Source: Actinomycetes bacterium
GTDB lineage: Bacteria; Actinomycetota; Acidimicrobiia; Acidimicrobiales; Bog-793
Assembly: GCA_021803215.1 (NCBI GenBank)
Contig: JAJZLV010000129.1
Location: forward strand, 1-33,769
Length of the DNA: 33,769 nt
Reading direction: 5' to 3'
Positions 1 to 7,880 of the stretch are shown piece after piece. Numbering within the stretch: the first letter of the stretch is position 1; each line of letters starts with the position of its first letter. The position numbers were made by a program, and so were the translations under genes. Below the pieces are notes generated by a model, which was given only the letters and a program-made list of their open reading frames with translations, ran no database searches and was not told the origin of the DNA.

Positions 1-1
1 G

Positions 2-2008
2 GGTGGCGGCCGCAGCGGGGGCACAGGCGGCGCCTTCGGGGGCGCCGGCGGCCGGGGCGCCCCGGGCGGTGCCGGTGCCGGGGTCCGAGGTGGCCCCGGT
101 GCTCGAGGCCGCCCGCCGCAGCGGCGGGCCCGGCGTCGCCGGCGGAACATGGAGGAGCTGGAGCCGATCCAGGTGACGGCCTACGTTCCCTCGAGCGCCC
201 CTGTTCCCGAGAGCGAGGTCATCGTCGAGCGGGGCTCGACCCCCCAGCAGCTAGGGCCGAAGCTGAACCGCTCGGCCGGAGATGTCGTGCGCTTCCTCCT
301 GCTGCAAGGAGAGATGGTGACGGCCACCCAGGCCCTCACAGACGACATGATCGAGCTCTTCGCGGCCGAGATCGGCGCCAGGGTGCGTCTCGTCGACCCG
401 GGAGAGGAGCAGGAGGCCGCCCTGCGCGCCCGCTACTTCGGCGAGGCCGGGGGCGACAAGGACGAGGACGAGGGCTCGCTCCGACCCCGGCCGCCGGTCA
501 TCACCGTGATGGGACATGTCGACCACGGCAAGACCCAGCTGCTCGACCGGATCCGCTCGGCCAACGTCGTGGCCGGCGAGGCCGGTGGCATCACCCAGCA
601 CATCGGCGCCTACCAGACCGAGTGGGAGGGCCACCTCCTCACCTTCATCGACACGCCCGGCCACGAGGCCTTCACGGCCATGCGGGCCCGCGGCGCCAGC
701 ATCACCGACATCGTCATCCTGGTGGTGGCGGCCGACGACGGCGTGATGCCCCAGACGGTCGAGGCGATCAACCACGCCCGGGCGGCCGGGGCCCCGATCG
801 TCGTCGCCCTCAACAAGATCGACCGCGACGATGCCGATCCGAACCGGGTCATGCAGCAGCTCTCCGAGCACGGCCTTGTGCCGGAGGAGTGGGGCGGCGA
901 CACAATCACGGTCCAGATCTCGGCTCTGCAGGGGCTCGGCATCGAGGACCTGCTCGAGCAGATCGTGGTCCTCGCCGAGGTGCTCGAGCTCCGGGCCAAC
1001 CCGGAGGCGGATGCGCGGGGCGTCGTGCTCGAGGCGAACCTCGACGTCGGCCGGGGACCGGTGGCGACGGTCATCGTGCAGCACGGCACCTTGCGGGTAG
1101 GCGACCCGATCGTCGCCGGGCCCTCCTGGGGTCGCGTGAAGGCCATGATCAACGATCGGGGAGACCAGGTGAAAGAGGCCGCCCCCTCGACGCCGGTGCA
1201 GGTGCTCGGGCTCTCCGAGCCACCCATCGCAGGTGACGAGCTACGGGTGACCGACGATCTCTCGATCGCCCGCAACGTGGGTGAGGCCCGCGAGCAGCGG
1301 CTGCGCTACGCCTCCTTCGCCCAGTCGCAGGCCGCCTCCTCCGGGGCGCCCGGCGCCCGGCTCGAGGACCTCTTCCAGCAGATCAGCCGGGGCGAGACCG
1401 CCTCTTTGAACATCGTGCTCAAGGCCGACGTGCAGGGCTCCCTCGAGGCCGTCACCGAGAGCCTGCGAAAGCTCGAGCGCGAGGAGGTGAAGATCGCCTT
1501 CGTCCACCGGGCGGTCGGCGGCATCTCCGAGAGTGATGTCGACCTGGCGGCCGCCTCCGGCGCCACCATCATCGGCTTCAACGTCCGCCCCGACCGCCGG
1601 GCCCGCGAGCTGGCCGACCAGCGCAGCGTGGAGATCCGCACCTACGAGATCATCTACAAGCTGATCGAGGACATCCAGGCCGCCATGGTGGGCATGCTGG
1701 CGCCCGAGTTCGAGGAGATCGTCACGGGCGACGCCGAGGTCCGCGAGGTCTTCCGGGTCCCCCGTGTCGGGGCGATCGCCGGGTGCTACGTGCAAAACGG
1801 CGTCATCACCCGGGGCTCGAAGGTGCGCTTCCTCCGAGACGGCGCCGTCATCTGGAAAGGCGCCGTCTCCTCGCTGCGTCGCTTCAAAGACGACGTCCGT
1901 GAAGTGCAGGCCGGCTTCGAGTGCGGGATCGGCCTGACGGACTTCCAGGACCTCCACCAGGGCGACGTCATCGAGACCTACGAGGAGCGCGAGATCCCGA
2001 GGACCTGA
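2..2008 (+). CDS. infB: Translation initiation factor IF-2 (5' end outside window)
   Basis: GTPase that brings initiator fMet-tRNA to the 30S subunit and promotes subunit joining. The open frame runs in from the left edge. The first ~45 codons are Gly/Arg-rich and end in an arginine run, typical of the actinobacterial IF2 N-terminal extension, so the Met at 149 is internal and not the start. An IF2-N domain follows (about nt 235-390). Next is the G domain with G1 [10 protein letters not shown] (nt 506-535), G3 DTPGHEAF and G4 NKID. After that come the beta-barrel domains and the C-terminal fMet-tRNA-binding domain. The stop overlaps the rbfA start (TGATG). Identity is certain; only the 5' end is missing. 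Confidence 0.97.
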   Translation, partial: GGGRSGGTGGAFGGAGGRGAPGGAGAGVRGGPGARGRPPQRRARRRRRNMEELEPIQVTAYVPSSAPVPESEVIVERGSTPQQLGPKLNRSAGDVVRFLLLQGEMVTATQALTDDMIELFAAEIGARVRLVDPGEEQEAALRARYFGEAGGDKDEDEGSLRPRPPVITVMGHVDHGKTQLLDRIRSANVVAGEAGGITQHIGAYQTEWEGHLLTFIDTPGHEAFTAMRARGASITDIVILVVAADDGVMPQTVEAINHARAAGAPIVVALNKIDRDDADPNRVMQQLSEHGLVPEEWGGDTITVQISALQGLGIEDLLEQIVVLAEVLELRANPEADARGVVLEANLDVGRGPVATVIVQHGTLRVGDPIVAGPSWGRVKAMINDRGDQVKEAAPSTPVQVLGLSEPPIAGDELRVTDDLSIARNVGEAREQRLRYASFAQSQAASSGAPGARLEDLFQQISRGETASLNIVLKADVQGSLEAVTESLRKLEREEVKIAFVHRAVGGISESDVDLAAASGATIIGFNVRPDRRARELADQRSVEIRTYEIIYKLIEDIQAAMVGMLAPEFEEIVTGDAEVREVFRVPRVGAIAGCYVQNGVITRGSKVRFLRDGAVIWKGAVSSLRRFKDDVREVQAGFECGIGLTDFQDLHQGDVIETYEEREIPRT

Positions 2009-2397
2009 TGGCCGGCCGCTACGACCGGCGATCAGGCGGCGGCGCCCATCGCCCGACCCATCCCTATCCCCGCACCGCCCGGGTGAACGCCCTGCTGCTC
2101 GAGATAGTCGCCACCGAGATCGAGAGGCTGAGCGACGACGACCCTCGCCTCTCCATGGTGACGGTGACCGCCGTCGAGGTGGAGCCCGACCTTCGCCATG
2201 CGACGGTGCTGCTCGACTCGGTGGAGGAAGGGGTCTCGGCCGCTCTCGAGGCGCACCGGGTCGCCATCCAGGCCGCGATCGGCCGGGGCGGCCGCATGAA
2301 GCGGACCCCGACCCTCACCTTCGAGCCGGACCCGGCCGTGGCGGCCGGCCGGCGGGTGGAAGAGGTGCTCCGGCGGATCCACCGTGGCGAGTCCTGA
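2008..2397 (+). CDS. rbfA: Ribosome-binding factor A
   Basis: A 129-residue KH-fold protein that acts in late 16S rRNA maturation of the 30S subunit. The ATG shares its A with the infB stop (TGATG), which implies translational coupling; a longer in-frame reading into infB is not needed. It contains the family core: an N-terminal helix RTARVNALLLEIVATEIERL, then the strand LSMVTVTAVEVEPDLRHATV, and C-terminal GRGGRMKRTPTLTFEPD. It overlaps truB by 14 nt. The infB-rbfA-truB order is the usual bacterial one, which supports the call. Confidence 0.94.
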   Translation: MAGRYDRRSGGGAHRPTHPYPRTARVNALLLEIVATEIERLSDDDPRLSMVTVTAVEVEPDLRHATVLLDSVEEGVSAALEAHRVAIQAAIGRGGRMKRTPTLTFEPDPAVAAGRRVEEVLRRIHRGES

Positions 2398-3262
2398 CGG
2401 CTACCTGGTAGTCGACAAGCCGGCCGGCTGGACCTCCCACGACGTGGTGGCCCGCTGCCGCCGGCTCTTGCAGAGCCGCCGGGTCGGCCATGCGGGCACC
2501 CTCGACCCGGACGCCACCGGCGTCCTCGTGATCGGCGTCGGGCGGGCGACCCGGCTCCTTCGCTACGCCTCGGCGCTCGGCAAGTGCTACCTCGGCGAGG
2601 TGGCTCTCGGGGTCGCGACGACCACCCTCGACGCCTCGGGGGAGGTGACCGGACGGGTCGAGATGGGAGCTGTCGGCTTGCAGGAGGTGCGTCAGGCAGC
2701 TCTCAGCCTCACCGGCCGCATAGAGCAGGTCCCTCCGATGGTCTCGGCCGTGAAGGTCGGCGGGCGCCGCCTCCACGAGCTGGCGAGAAGAGGAGCCGAG
2801 GTCGAGCGGGCCGCCCGCCCGGTCGAGATCAGGCGGCTCGATGTCTACGAGACGGGCGAGCCGGGCGTCTTCGGGATCTTCGTCGACTGCTCCTCGGGCA
2901 CCTACATCCGGGTGCTGGCGGCCGACCTCGGTGAACGCCTCGGCGGCCTCGCCCACCTCCGGGCGCTCCGGCGCCTCTCGGTCGGCTCGTTCAGCGACGC
3001 CGAGGCGATCCCGCTCGAGGCGGTCTCGCCCGACGGGGTGCGCCCCCCGGGCGGCCTGGTGCGCGACCTGCAGTCGGCCGTCCTCTCTCGCGAGCTGGTG
3101 CTGGCGGTCGGGCAGGGAAAGTCGATCGAGCGCAACCCGCTCGGCCTCACCGGCGAGGGGCCGTGGGCCCTTTTCGACGAGGCAGGCGAGCTCGTGGCCG
3201 TCGCCGGGCCCCGAGGCCACGACCGGCTTCAGCCGGTCGTCGTGCTGCGGTCCGCCTCGTGA
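2384..3262 (+). CDS. truB: tRNA pseudouridine-55 synthase
   Basis: Isomerises U55 in the T-loop of tRNAs to pseudouridine. The 292-residue protein carries the TruB signature GHAGTLDPDATGVL with catalytic Asp41, the N-terminal KPAGWTSHDVV block, and YIRVLAADLGERLG further on. The C-terminal part is consistent with the actinobacterial TruB C-terminal (PUA-like) region. The start is GTG at 2384, inside the end of rbfA. The stop TGA overlaps the GTG of ribF (GTGA), so the two are probably translated in series. Length and motifs are normal for the family. Confidence 0.96.
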   Translation: MASPDGYLVVDKPAGWTSHDVVARCRRLLQSRRVGHAGTLDPDATGVLVIGVGRATRLLRYASALGKCYLGEVALGVATTTLDASGEVTGRVEMGAVGLQEVRQAALSLTGRIEQVPPMVSAVKVGGRRLHELARRGAEVERAARPVEIRRLDVYETGEPGVFGIFVDCSSGTYIRVLAADLGERLGGLAHLRALRRLSVGSFSDAEAIPLEAVSPDGVRPPGGLVRDLQSAVLSRELVLAVGQGKSIERNPLGLTGEGPWALFDEAGELVAVAGPRGHDRLQPVVVLRSAS

Positions 3263-4110
3263 GCGCGCCGGTAGCCTCCGGGCCCGTGAGAGCCGAGCCG
3301 GGCAGCGTCGTCACGATCGGCGTCTACGACGGGCTCCACCGCGGCCACATGCAGGTGATCGGACTGGTCACCCGCTTGGCACGCCAGCAGGGGCTGAGAA
3401 GCGTCGTCGTCACCTTCGACCGCCACCCGGCCTCGGTGGTCCGGCCCGAGAGCGCCCCGCTCCAGCTGACCGATCTCCCGCAGCGGATAGAGCTCCTCTA
3501 CAAGGCGGGCATCGACGACGTGCGCCTCATCGAGTTCACCCCCGAGCGGGCTGCCGAGTCGGCCGAGGAGTTCGTCGACGAGGTGCTGGTGGGCGAGCTC
3601 TCGGCCCGCCACGTCGTCGTGGGAAGCGACTTCCACTTCGGGCGGGGAAGGGGCGGGGACGTCTCTCTCCTCGAGAAGATGGGCGCCACCCGGGGCTTCG
3701 TCGTCGAGCCCTTCTCCCTCGTCGCCGACGAGAGCGGCCAGATCGTCTCCTCGACCCGGATTCGCCGGGCGATATCGGCCGGCGACCTGCCCGAGGCGTC
3801 GAGGCTCCTCGGGCGCCCCTATGAGGTGAGGGGCCTGGTCGTCGGCGCAGCCTCCGCGTTCGCCGGGGCGGGCGAGGGGTCCTTCGGGGCCGAGGTGGCG
3901 GTTCCGAGGGAGATCCTCCTCCCGCCGCCCGGCGGCTACAGGGCCCAGGTCGGCCTCGTCGGGGCAGCCGGCGTGCCTCTGATGGACTGCCACGTCGTGG
4001 TGCCGCCCTTGGCGGGGAGCCTCGCCGTCCTCGGCCTCCCCGCCGAGCCAGCGCCCGCCACCCCTTTGCGGGTCCTTTTCGAGAAGGAGACCGGGCCGGG
4101 CGAGCTCTGA
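3259..4110 (+). CDS. ribF: RibF-type FAD synthetase with a degenerate riboflavin-kinase domain
   Basis: A 283-residue protein from GTG 3259, which overlaps the truB stop as GTGA. The FMN-adenylyltransferase half (about 15-185) is intact. It has GVYDGLHRGH (21-30), VTFDRHPASV (51-60), VVGSDFHFGRGRGGD (120-134) and SSTRIRRAI (164-172). After LLGRPYEVRG (183-192) a normal RibF has a flavokinase barrel with a GFPTAN Mg-ATP motif and a catalytic Glu in an E-x-H-x-x-DF-x-DLYG motif. Neither is present. Only short barrel-like stretches remain (GGYRAQVGL, 225-233; TPLRVLFEKE, 268-277). The protein therefore probably makes FAD from FMN but may not phosphorylate riboflavin. The family is certain; the loss of kinase activity is inferred. 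Confidence 0.9.
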   Translation: MSAPVASGPVRAEPGSVVTIGVYDGLHRGHMQVIGLVTRLARQQGLRSVVVTFDRHPASVVRPESAPLQLTDLPQRIELLYKAGIDDVRLIEFTPERAAESAEEFVDEVLVGELSARHVVVGSDFHFGRGRGGDVSLLEKMGATRGFVVEPFSLVADESGQIVSSTRIRRAISAGDLPEASRLLGRPYEVRGLVVGAASAFAGAGEGSFGAEVAVPREILLPPPGGYRAQVGLVGAAGVPLMDCHVVVPPLAGSLAVLGLPAEPAPATPLRVLFEKETGPGEL

Positions 4111-4156
4111 GGCCTCGAAGAGCTGCCTTCTTGAGAGAAGTCCTGGCCACGGCCGG

Positions 4157-4162
4157 TAGGAT
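4157..4162 (+). promoter_or_regulatory. Putative -10 box for leaderless def transcript
   Basis: TAGGAT lies exactly 6 nt before the def ATG, so transcription would start at or next to the A of ATG. A possible -35, TTGAGA (4131-4136), sits at a long 20-nt spacing. It overlaps a 5-bp hairpin, CTTCT-TGAG-AGAAG (4127-4140). Confidence 0.5.
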
Positions 4163-4168
4163 TGGGGC

Positions 4169-4696
4169 ATGGCCACCTATGAGATCCGCCTGTTCGGTGA
4201 CCCCATGCTGCGCCAGCGTGCCCACGAGGTGACAGAGATCGACGGGCGGCTTGCCCACCTGGCGAGCGACATGGTGGAGACGATGCACGCCGCCCCGGGC
4301 GCCGGCCTGGCGGCCACCCAGGTGGGCGTCGACAAGCGCCTTTTCGTCTACGACGAGGGAGAGGGCGGCGGCCCCCGGGCCATCGTGAACCCCGTCATCG
4401 CAGAGAGCCGGGGGGAGTGGACCTTCGAGGAGGGGTGCCTCTCCGTCCCGGGCCTGCACTGGACGATCGTGCGGCCGAAGGAGGTCCACCTGGTCGGCTA
4501 CGACATCGATGGGAACGAGCTCTCGATCGAGGCCGACGAGTACCTGGCGCGCATCTTCCAGCACGAGCTCGACCACCTGGACGGCATCTTGCTCCTCGAG
4601 CGCCTCGACAAGCAGACCCGGAAAGAGGCCATGCGCACGCTCCGCTCCCGCGGGCTCGCCAGCCGCGGAGCACCCGGCGAGAGCACCGGCCTCTGA
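4169..4696 (+). CDS. def: Peptide deformylase
   Basis: A metalloenzyme that removes the formyl group from the N-terminal fMet of new proteins. All three motifs are present in 175 residues: GAGLAATQ (44-51), EGCLS (88-92, metal ligand Cys90) and HELDH (132-136, ligands His132 and His136, catalytic Glu133). The ATG has no Shine-Dalgarno sequence but is preceded by TAGGAT at leaderless spacing. fmt lies 16 nt downstream, so enzymes that add and remove the formyl group are encoded together, as in many bacteria. Confidence 0.96.
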   Translation: MATYEIRLFGDPMLRQRAHEVTEIDGRLAHLASDMVETMHAAPGAGLAATQVGVDKRLFVYDEGEGGGPRAIVNPVIAESRGEWTFEEGCLSVPGLHWTIVRPKEVHLVGYDIDGNELSIEADEYLARIFQHELDHLDGILLLERLDKQTRKEAMRTLRSRGLASRGAPGESTGL

Positions 4697-4712
4697 GCGG
4701 GCGGGAGCGGGC

Positions 4713-5588
4713 GTGAGCTCGCTCGCATTTCTCGGGAGCCCAGCCGTCTCGGCCCGCTGCCTACGCGCCCTGGTGGCGGCCGGGCACGAGGTGACCTGGG
4801 TGGTCACCGGCCGGGACAAGCGCCGCGGCCGGGGAGGCGGCCTCTCGCCGACGCCGGTGAAGCAGGCCGCTCTCGAGCTCGGCCTGCCGGTGAGCGATCG
4901 GATCGAGGACGCCCTCTCCTCGGGCGCCGAGCTCGGCGTCGTGGTCGCCTTCGGGCGGATCATCAAGCCGGCCTTCCTCGCCGAGCTCCCGATGGTGAAC
5001 CTCCACTTCTCCCTCCTGCCGCGCTGGCGGGGGGCGGCCCCGGTGGAGCGGGCCATCCTCGCTGGCGACCAGGAGACGGGCGTCTGCCTGATGGCCGTCG
5101 AGGCCGGGCTCGACGAGGGCGGGATATACGCCCGGCGGAGCACCCCGATAGGCAGCGAGGAGACGGCCGCCGAGCTCACCGAACGGCTCGGCCAGATCGG
5201 AGCCGAGCTCCTCGTCGCTCAGCTGGCTGCCGGGCCGGCCGGCCTCGGCGTGCCCGTCGCCCAGGAGGGAGAGGTCACCTACGCCGCCAAGATCGACCCG
5301 GCGGAGCTCCGGCTCGACTTCGCCCGGCCCGCAGAAGAGCTCCTGCGCCTGGTCCGGGTGGGGCGCGCCTTCACGACCTGGCGGGGCGAGCGCCTCATCG
5401 TCCACCGGGCCCGCCTCGAGCCGGGAGAGACCGGGCTCCGGCCCGGCACCCTCGAGAAGGGCCGCGTCGCCACCGCCGACTCCTGGTTCGTGCCGCTCGA
5501 GGTGCAGCCGCAGGGGAAGCGTCCCCAGAGCTTCGCCGACTTCCTCCGCGGGGCCCGCCCCGTCCGGGGCGAGCGCTTCGGCGCCTAG
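4713..5588 (+). CDS. fmt: Methionyl-tRNA formyltransferase
   Basis: Transfers formyl from 10-formyl-tetrahydrofolate to Met-tRNAi. The 291-residue protein has the conserved active-site segment NLHFSLLPRWRGAAP (Asn96, His98) and Asp134 in GLDEGGIY, together the Asn-His-Asp catalytic set of the family. The N-terminal FLGSP and VVAFGRIIKP segments belong to the Rossmann-like domain. The C-terminal domain runs from about residue 200. The GTG start at 4713 is preceded by GGGAG at 5-nt spacing. It lies just after def and is probably co-transcribed with it. Confidence 0.96.
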   Translation: MSSLAFLGSPAVSARCLRALVAAGHEVTWVVTGRDKRRGRGGGLSPTPVKQAALELGLPVSDRIEDALSSGAELGVVVAFGRIIKPAFLAELPMVNLHFSLLPRWRGAAPVERAILAGDQETGVCLMAVEAGLDEGGIYARRSTPIGSEETAAELTERLGQIGAELLVAQLAAGPAGLGVPVAQEGEVTYAAKIDPAELRLDFARPAEELLRLVRVGRAFTTWRGERLIVHRARLEPGETGLRPGTLEKGRVATADSWFVPLEVQPQGKRPQSFADFLRGARPVRGERFGA

Positions 5589-5601
5589 AGGGCGGCGGCG
5601 G

Positions 5602-5607
5602 TACCGT
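5602..5607 (+). promoter_or_regulatory. Putative -10 box for leaderless rpe transcript
   Basis: TACCGT lies exactly 6 nt upstream of ATG 5614, inside the 25-nt gap after fmt. No convincing -35 is seen. The spacing matches the other leaderless candidates in this window. Confidence 0.4.
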
Positions 5608-5613
5608 GGCGTG

Positions 5614-6336
5614 ATGGTGAGCCGGCGCGCGACGATCCCCGAGCTTCCCTTCCTCGCCCCCTGCTCTGTCCGGGTGGCGCCCTCCATATTGGCGGCCGAC
5701 TTCGGCCGGCTGGCCGACGAGATAGCCAAGATCGCCCCTTTCACCGACTGGCTGCACCTCGACGTCATGGATGGCCATTTCGTGCCGAACATCTCCCTCG
5801 GCGTGCCGGTGGTGGCCTCGATCCGGCGCCACTGCTCTCTCTGGCTCGACTGCCACCTGATGATCTCTGAGCCCGGCCGCTACCTGGAGGCCTTCGCCGA
5901 GGCGGGAGCCGACGGCTGCTCGGTCCATCTCGAGGTCGGCGCGACGCCGGAGCACTGCGAGAAGATGCGGAGCCTCGGGCTCAAGGTCGGCTTGGCCGTG
6001 AACCCCGAGACGCCGATCGAGAGGGCCTTCTGCTTCCTCGAGTCGGTCGACTACCTCGTCGTCATGTCGGTCCACCCGGGCTTTGGGGGGCAGGCCTTCA
6101 TCGAAGAGGCGCTCGGGAAGATCGAACGGGCCCGCCAGGAGATCGACCGGCTCGGCCTCGAGGTGACGGTCCAGGTGGACGGCGGCATCGACGAGGAGAC
6201 GGCGAGAGGCTGTGCGATCGCCGGCGCCCGTTGCTTCGTCGCCGGGACGTCGGTCTTCGGTGCGCCAGACCCGGGCCGGGCCGCCGGACAGATAGCGGCG
6301 GTCGCCGCGAGGGCCGCAGCGGGGGGAGGCAGGTGA
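5614..6336 (+). CDS. rpe: Ribulose-phosphate 3-epimerase
   Basis: Interconverts ribulose-5-phosphate and xylulose-5-phosphate. Ribulose-5-phosphate is also the substrate of the RibB half of ribBA downstream. The TIM-barrel signatures are VAPSILAADFGRLADE (21-36), LHLDVMDGHFVPN (47-59, metal ligands His48 and Asp50), His81 in DCHLMI, MSVHPGFGGQ (152-161) and VDGGID with Asp190. The protein has 240 residues from ATG 5614, with about 18 extra N-terminal residues before the usual start of the fold. GTG codons flank the ATG, but the upstream TACCGT box favours the ATG. The stop overlaps mog (GTGA). Confidence 0.94.
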   Translation: MVSRRATIPELPFLAPCSVRVAPSILAADFGRLADEIAKIAPFTDWLHLDVMDGHFVPNISLGVPVVASIRRHCSLWLDCHLMISEPGRYLEAFAEAGADGCSVHLEVGATPEHCEKMRSLGLKVGLAVNPETPIERAFCFLESVDYLVVMSVHPGFGGQAFIEEALGKIERARQEIDRLGLEVTVQVDGGIDEETARGCAIAGARCFVAGTSVFGAPDPGRAAGQIAAVAARAAAGGGR

Positions 6337-6821
6337 ACCTGCGAGCAGAGGGCGCCCGGCCGGCCGCCAAGGTGATCACGGTCTCGGACGGGGTGGCCGG
6401 GGGAACCCGCGAGGACAAGAGCGGGCGGGCCCTGGTCGAGCTCCTCGAGAGCCACGGCTTCGAGGTGGTCGATAGGCGCGTCATCCCCGACGGAGCGGGG
6501 GAAGTGGCGGCGGCCCTCGAGGTGGCGAGCGTCGGCTTCGCCGGTCTCGTCGTCACGACGGGCGGCACCGGGTTCGGCCCGCGTGACGAGACGCCCGAGG
6601 GTACGAAGATGGTGCTCGAGAAGGAGGCGCCTGGCCTCGCCGAGGCGATGCGGCTCGTGAACCCGCTCGGGAGGCTCTCGCGGGCGGTGGCCGGCAGCCG
6701 GGGAGAGACCCTCATCTGCAACGTGCCGGGCTCAGAGAAGGGCGCCGTCGAGTCTCTGGAGGCGGTCATCGACGTCCTGGCTCACGCCATAGACCTGCTC
6801 GGGGGGGGAAGGCCCCACTGA
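6333..6821 (+). CDS. MogA/MoaB-type molybdopterin adenylyltransferase family protein
   Basis: A 162-residue MPT-binding fold protein. The family activates molybdopterin by adenylation ahead of molybdenum insertion. Motifs are ITVSDGVAGGTREDKSG (15-31) and TTGGTGFGPRDETPEG (75-90), the substrate-binding loop of MogA/MoaB. The start is GTG at 6333, overlapping the rpe stop (GTGA) and preceded by a GGGGGAGG Shine-Dalgarno stretch. No other molybdenum-cofactor gene is in the window, so MogA versus MoaB cannot be decided from context. Its place between rpe and ribD suggests simple co-transcription. Confidence 0.88.
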   Translation: MNLRAEGARPAAKVITVSDGVAGGTREDKSGRALVELLESHGFEVVDRRVIPDGAGEVAAALEVASVGFAGLVVTTGGTGFGPRDETPEGTKMVLEKEAPGLAEAMRLVNPLGRLSRAVAGSRGETLICNVPGSEKGAVESLEAVIDVLAHAIDLLGGGRPH

Positions 6822-6841
6822 GCGCTCGTGACGAGGAGCTC

Positions 6842-7846
6842 ATGGCCCGGGCTCTCGCTCTCTCCGGCGCCGCCCGGCGGCGCGCCTCTCCCAACCCCTG
6901 GGTCGGCTGCGTCGTCGTCTCGCCGAGCGGCGAGGTGGTGGGCGAGGGGGCGACGGAACGGCCGGGCGGCCGCCACGCCGAGGTGGTCGCCCTCGACCTC
7001 GCCGGCGACTCGGCCCGGGGTGGGGCGGTCTATGTGACCCTCGAGCCCTGTGCCCACGAGGGACGCACCCCTGCTTGCACCGAGCGGCTCAAAAAGGCCG
7101 GTGTGGCAAAGGTGGTGGCCGCCCTGGTCGACCCTGACCCGAACGTCTCCGGCAGGGGGCTGGCCGAGCTCGAGCGGGCCGGCATCGAGGTGGGCACCGG
7201 GCTGTTGGCGAGCGAGGTCGAAGAGAGCCTCGCCCCCTATCTCACCCACAGGAGAAGCGGCCGGCCTCTCGTGGTGCTGAAGCTGGCCCTCACCCTCGAC
7301 GGCCGGCTGGCGGCGCCCGACGGCTCGAGCAGGTGGATCACCGGCCCAGAGGCCCGCCAGGAGGTCCAGCAGCTGAGGGCGGACTCGGACGCCGTCCTCG
7401 TCGGGGCGGGGACCGCCCGGGCAGACGACCCCGAGCTGACGGCCCGGCCGGGGGGGGTGCCGGCGGAGCGCCAGCCCTTGCGGGTGGTGCTCGGACGGGC
7501 GCCGAAGGCGGCCCGCTTGCGGCCCGCCCTTGAGATGACCGGAGACCTGCGCGGGGTCCTCGACGAGCTCGGTCGCCGGGGCGTGCTCCAGCTCCTCGTC
7601 GAGGGCGGGGCGCAGGTGGCCGGGGAGTTCCATCGGGCCGGCCTCGTCGACCGCTACGTGCTCTTCCTCGCCCCGGCCCTAATGGGCGGCGAGGACGGGA
7701 GGCCGGCTTTCGCCGGAGCCGGGGCGAGGAGCATCTCCGAGGCCTGGCGGGGCGAGATCGTCTCGCTGCGCCGACTGGGCGGAGACCTCCGGCTCGACCT
7801 CGTCGCCCGCCGCCCCGAGTCCACCGGGCGGGCCTGCCACTACTGA
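6842..7846 (+). CDS. ribD: Bifunctional pyrimidine deaminase/reductase of riboflavin synthesis
   Basis: Carries out the second and third steps of riboflavin synthesis, deamination then ribosyl side-chain reduction. The deaminase domain has zinc motif HAE (45-47) and PCAHEGRTPAC (69-79). The reductase domain starts near residue 140 (KLALTLDGRLA), with SRWITG and LVEGG further on. The ATG at 6842 has GAGGAG only 3 nt upstream. Homologues usually carry a short segment before the conserved MARAL, and here the residues DEEL precede it in frame. A CTG at 6818 overlapping the mog stop (CTGA) is therefore an alternative start, adding 8 residues. No ATG, GTG or TTG lies between them in this frame. Confidence 0.95.
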   Translation: MARALALSGAARRRASPNPWVGCVVVSPSGEVVGEGATERPGGRHAEVVALDLAGDSARGGAVYVTLEPCAHEGRTPACTERLKKAGVAKVVAALVDPDPNVSGRGLAELERAGIEVGTGLLASEVEESLAPYLTHRRSGRPLVVLKLALTLDGRLAAPDGSSRWITGPEARQEVQQLRADSDAVLVGAGTARADDPELTARPGGVPAERQPLRVVLGRAPKAARLRPALEMTGDLRGVLDELGRRGVLQLLVEGGAQVAGEFHRAGLVDRYVLFLAPALMGGEDGRPAFAGAGARSISEAWRGEIVSLRRLGGDLRLDLVARRPESTGRACHY

Positions 7847-7854
7847 CCCTCCAG

Positions 7855-7860
7855 TAGGAT
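7855..7860 (+). promoter_or_regulatory. Putative -10 box upstream of ribBA
   Basis: TAGGAT lies in the 34-nt gap between ribD and ribBA. Here the start codon is 20 nt downstream, with a clear AAAGGAGG ribosome site between, so this transcript would have a short leader. No strong -35 is seen. The same TAGGATTGGG string precedes def. Confidence 0.35.
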
Positions 7861-7880
7861 TGGGCGAAAGGAGGCCGCAA

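Noticed and set aside
149-151. ATG as infB start
   Set aside because: The frame is open to the window edge and the preceding Gly/Arg-rich codons are typical IF2 N-terminal sequence.
3536-5179. 547-codon minus-strand frame over ribF, def and fmt
   Set aside because: Antisense to three confidently identified genes.
7847-7880. FMN riboswitch before ribBA
   Set aside because: Only 34 nt separate the genes and none of the conserved RFN blocks is present there or before ribD.
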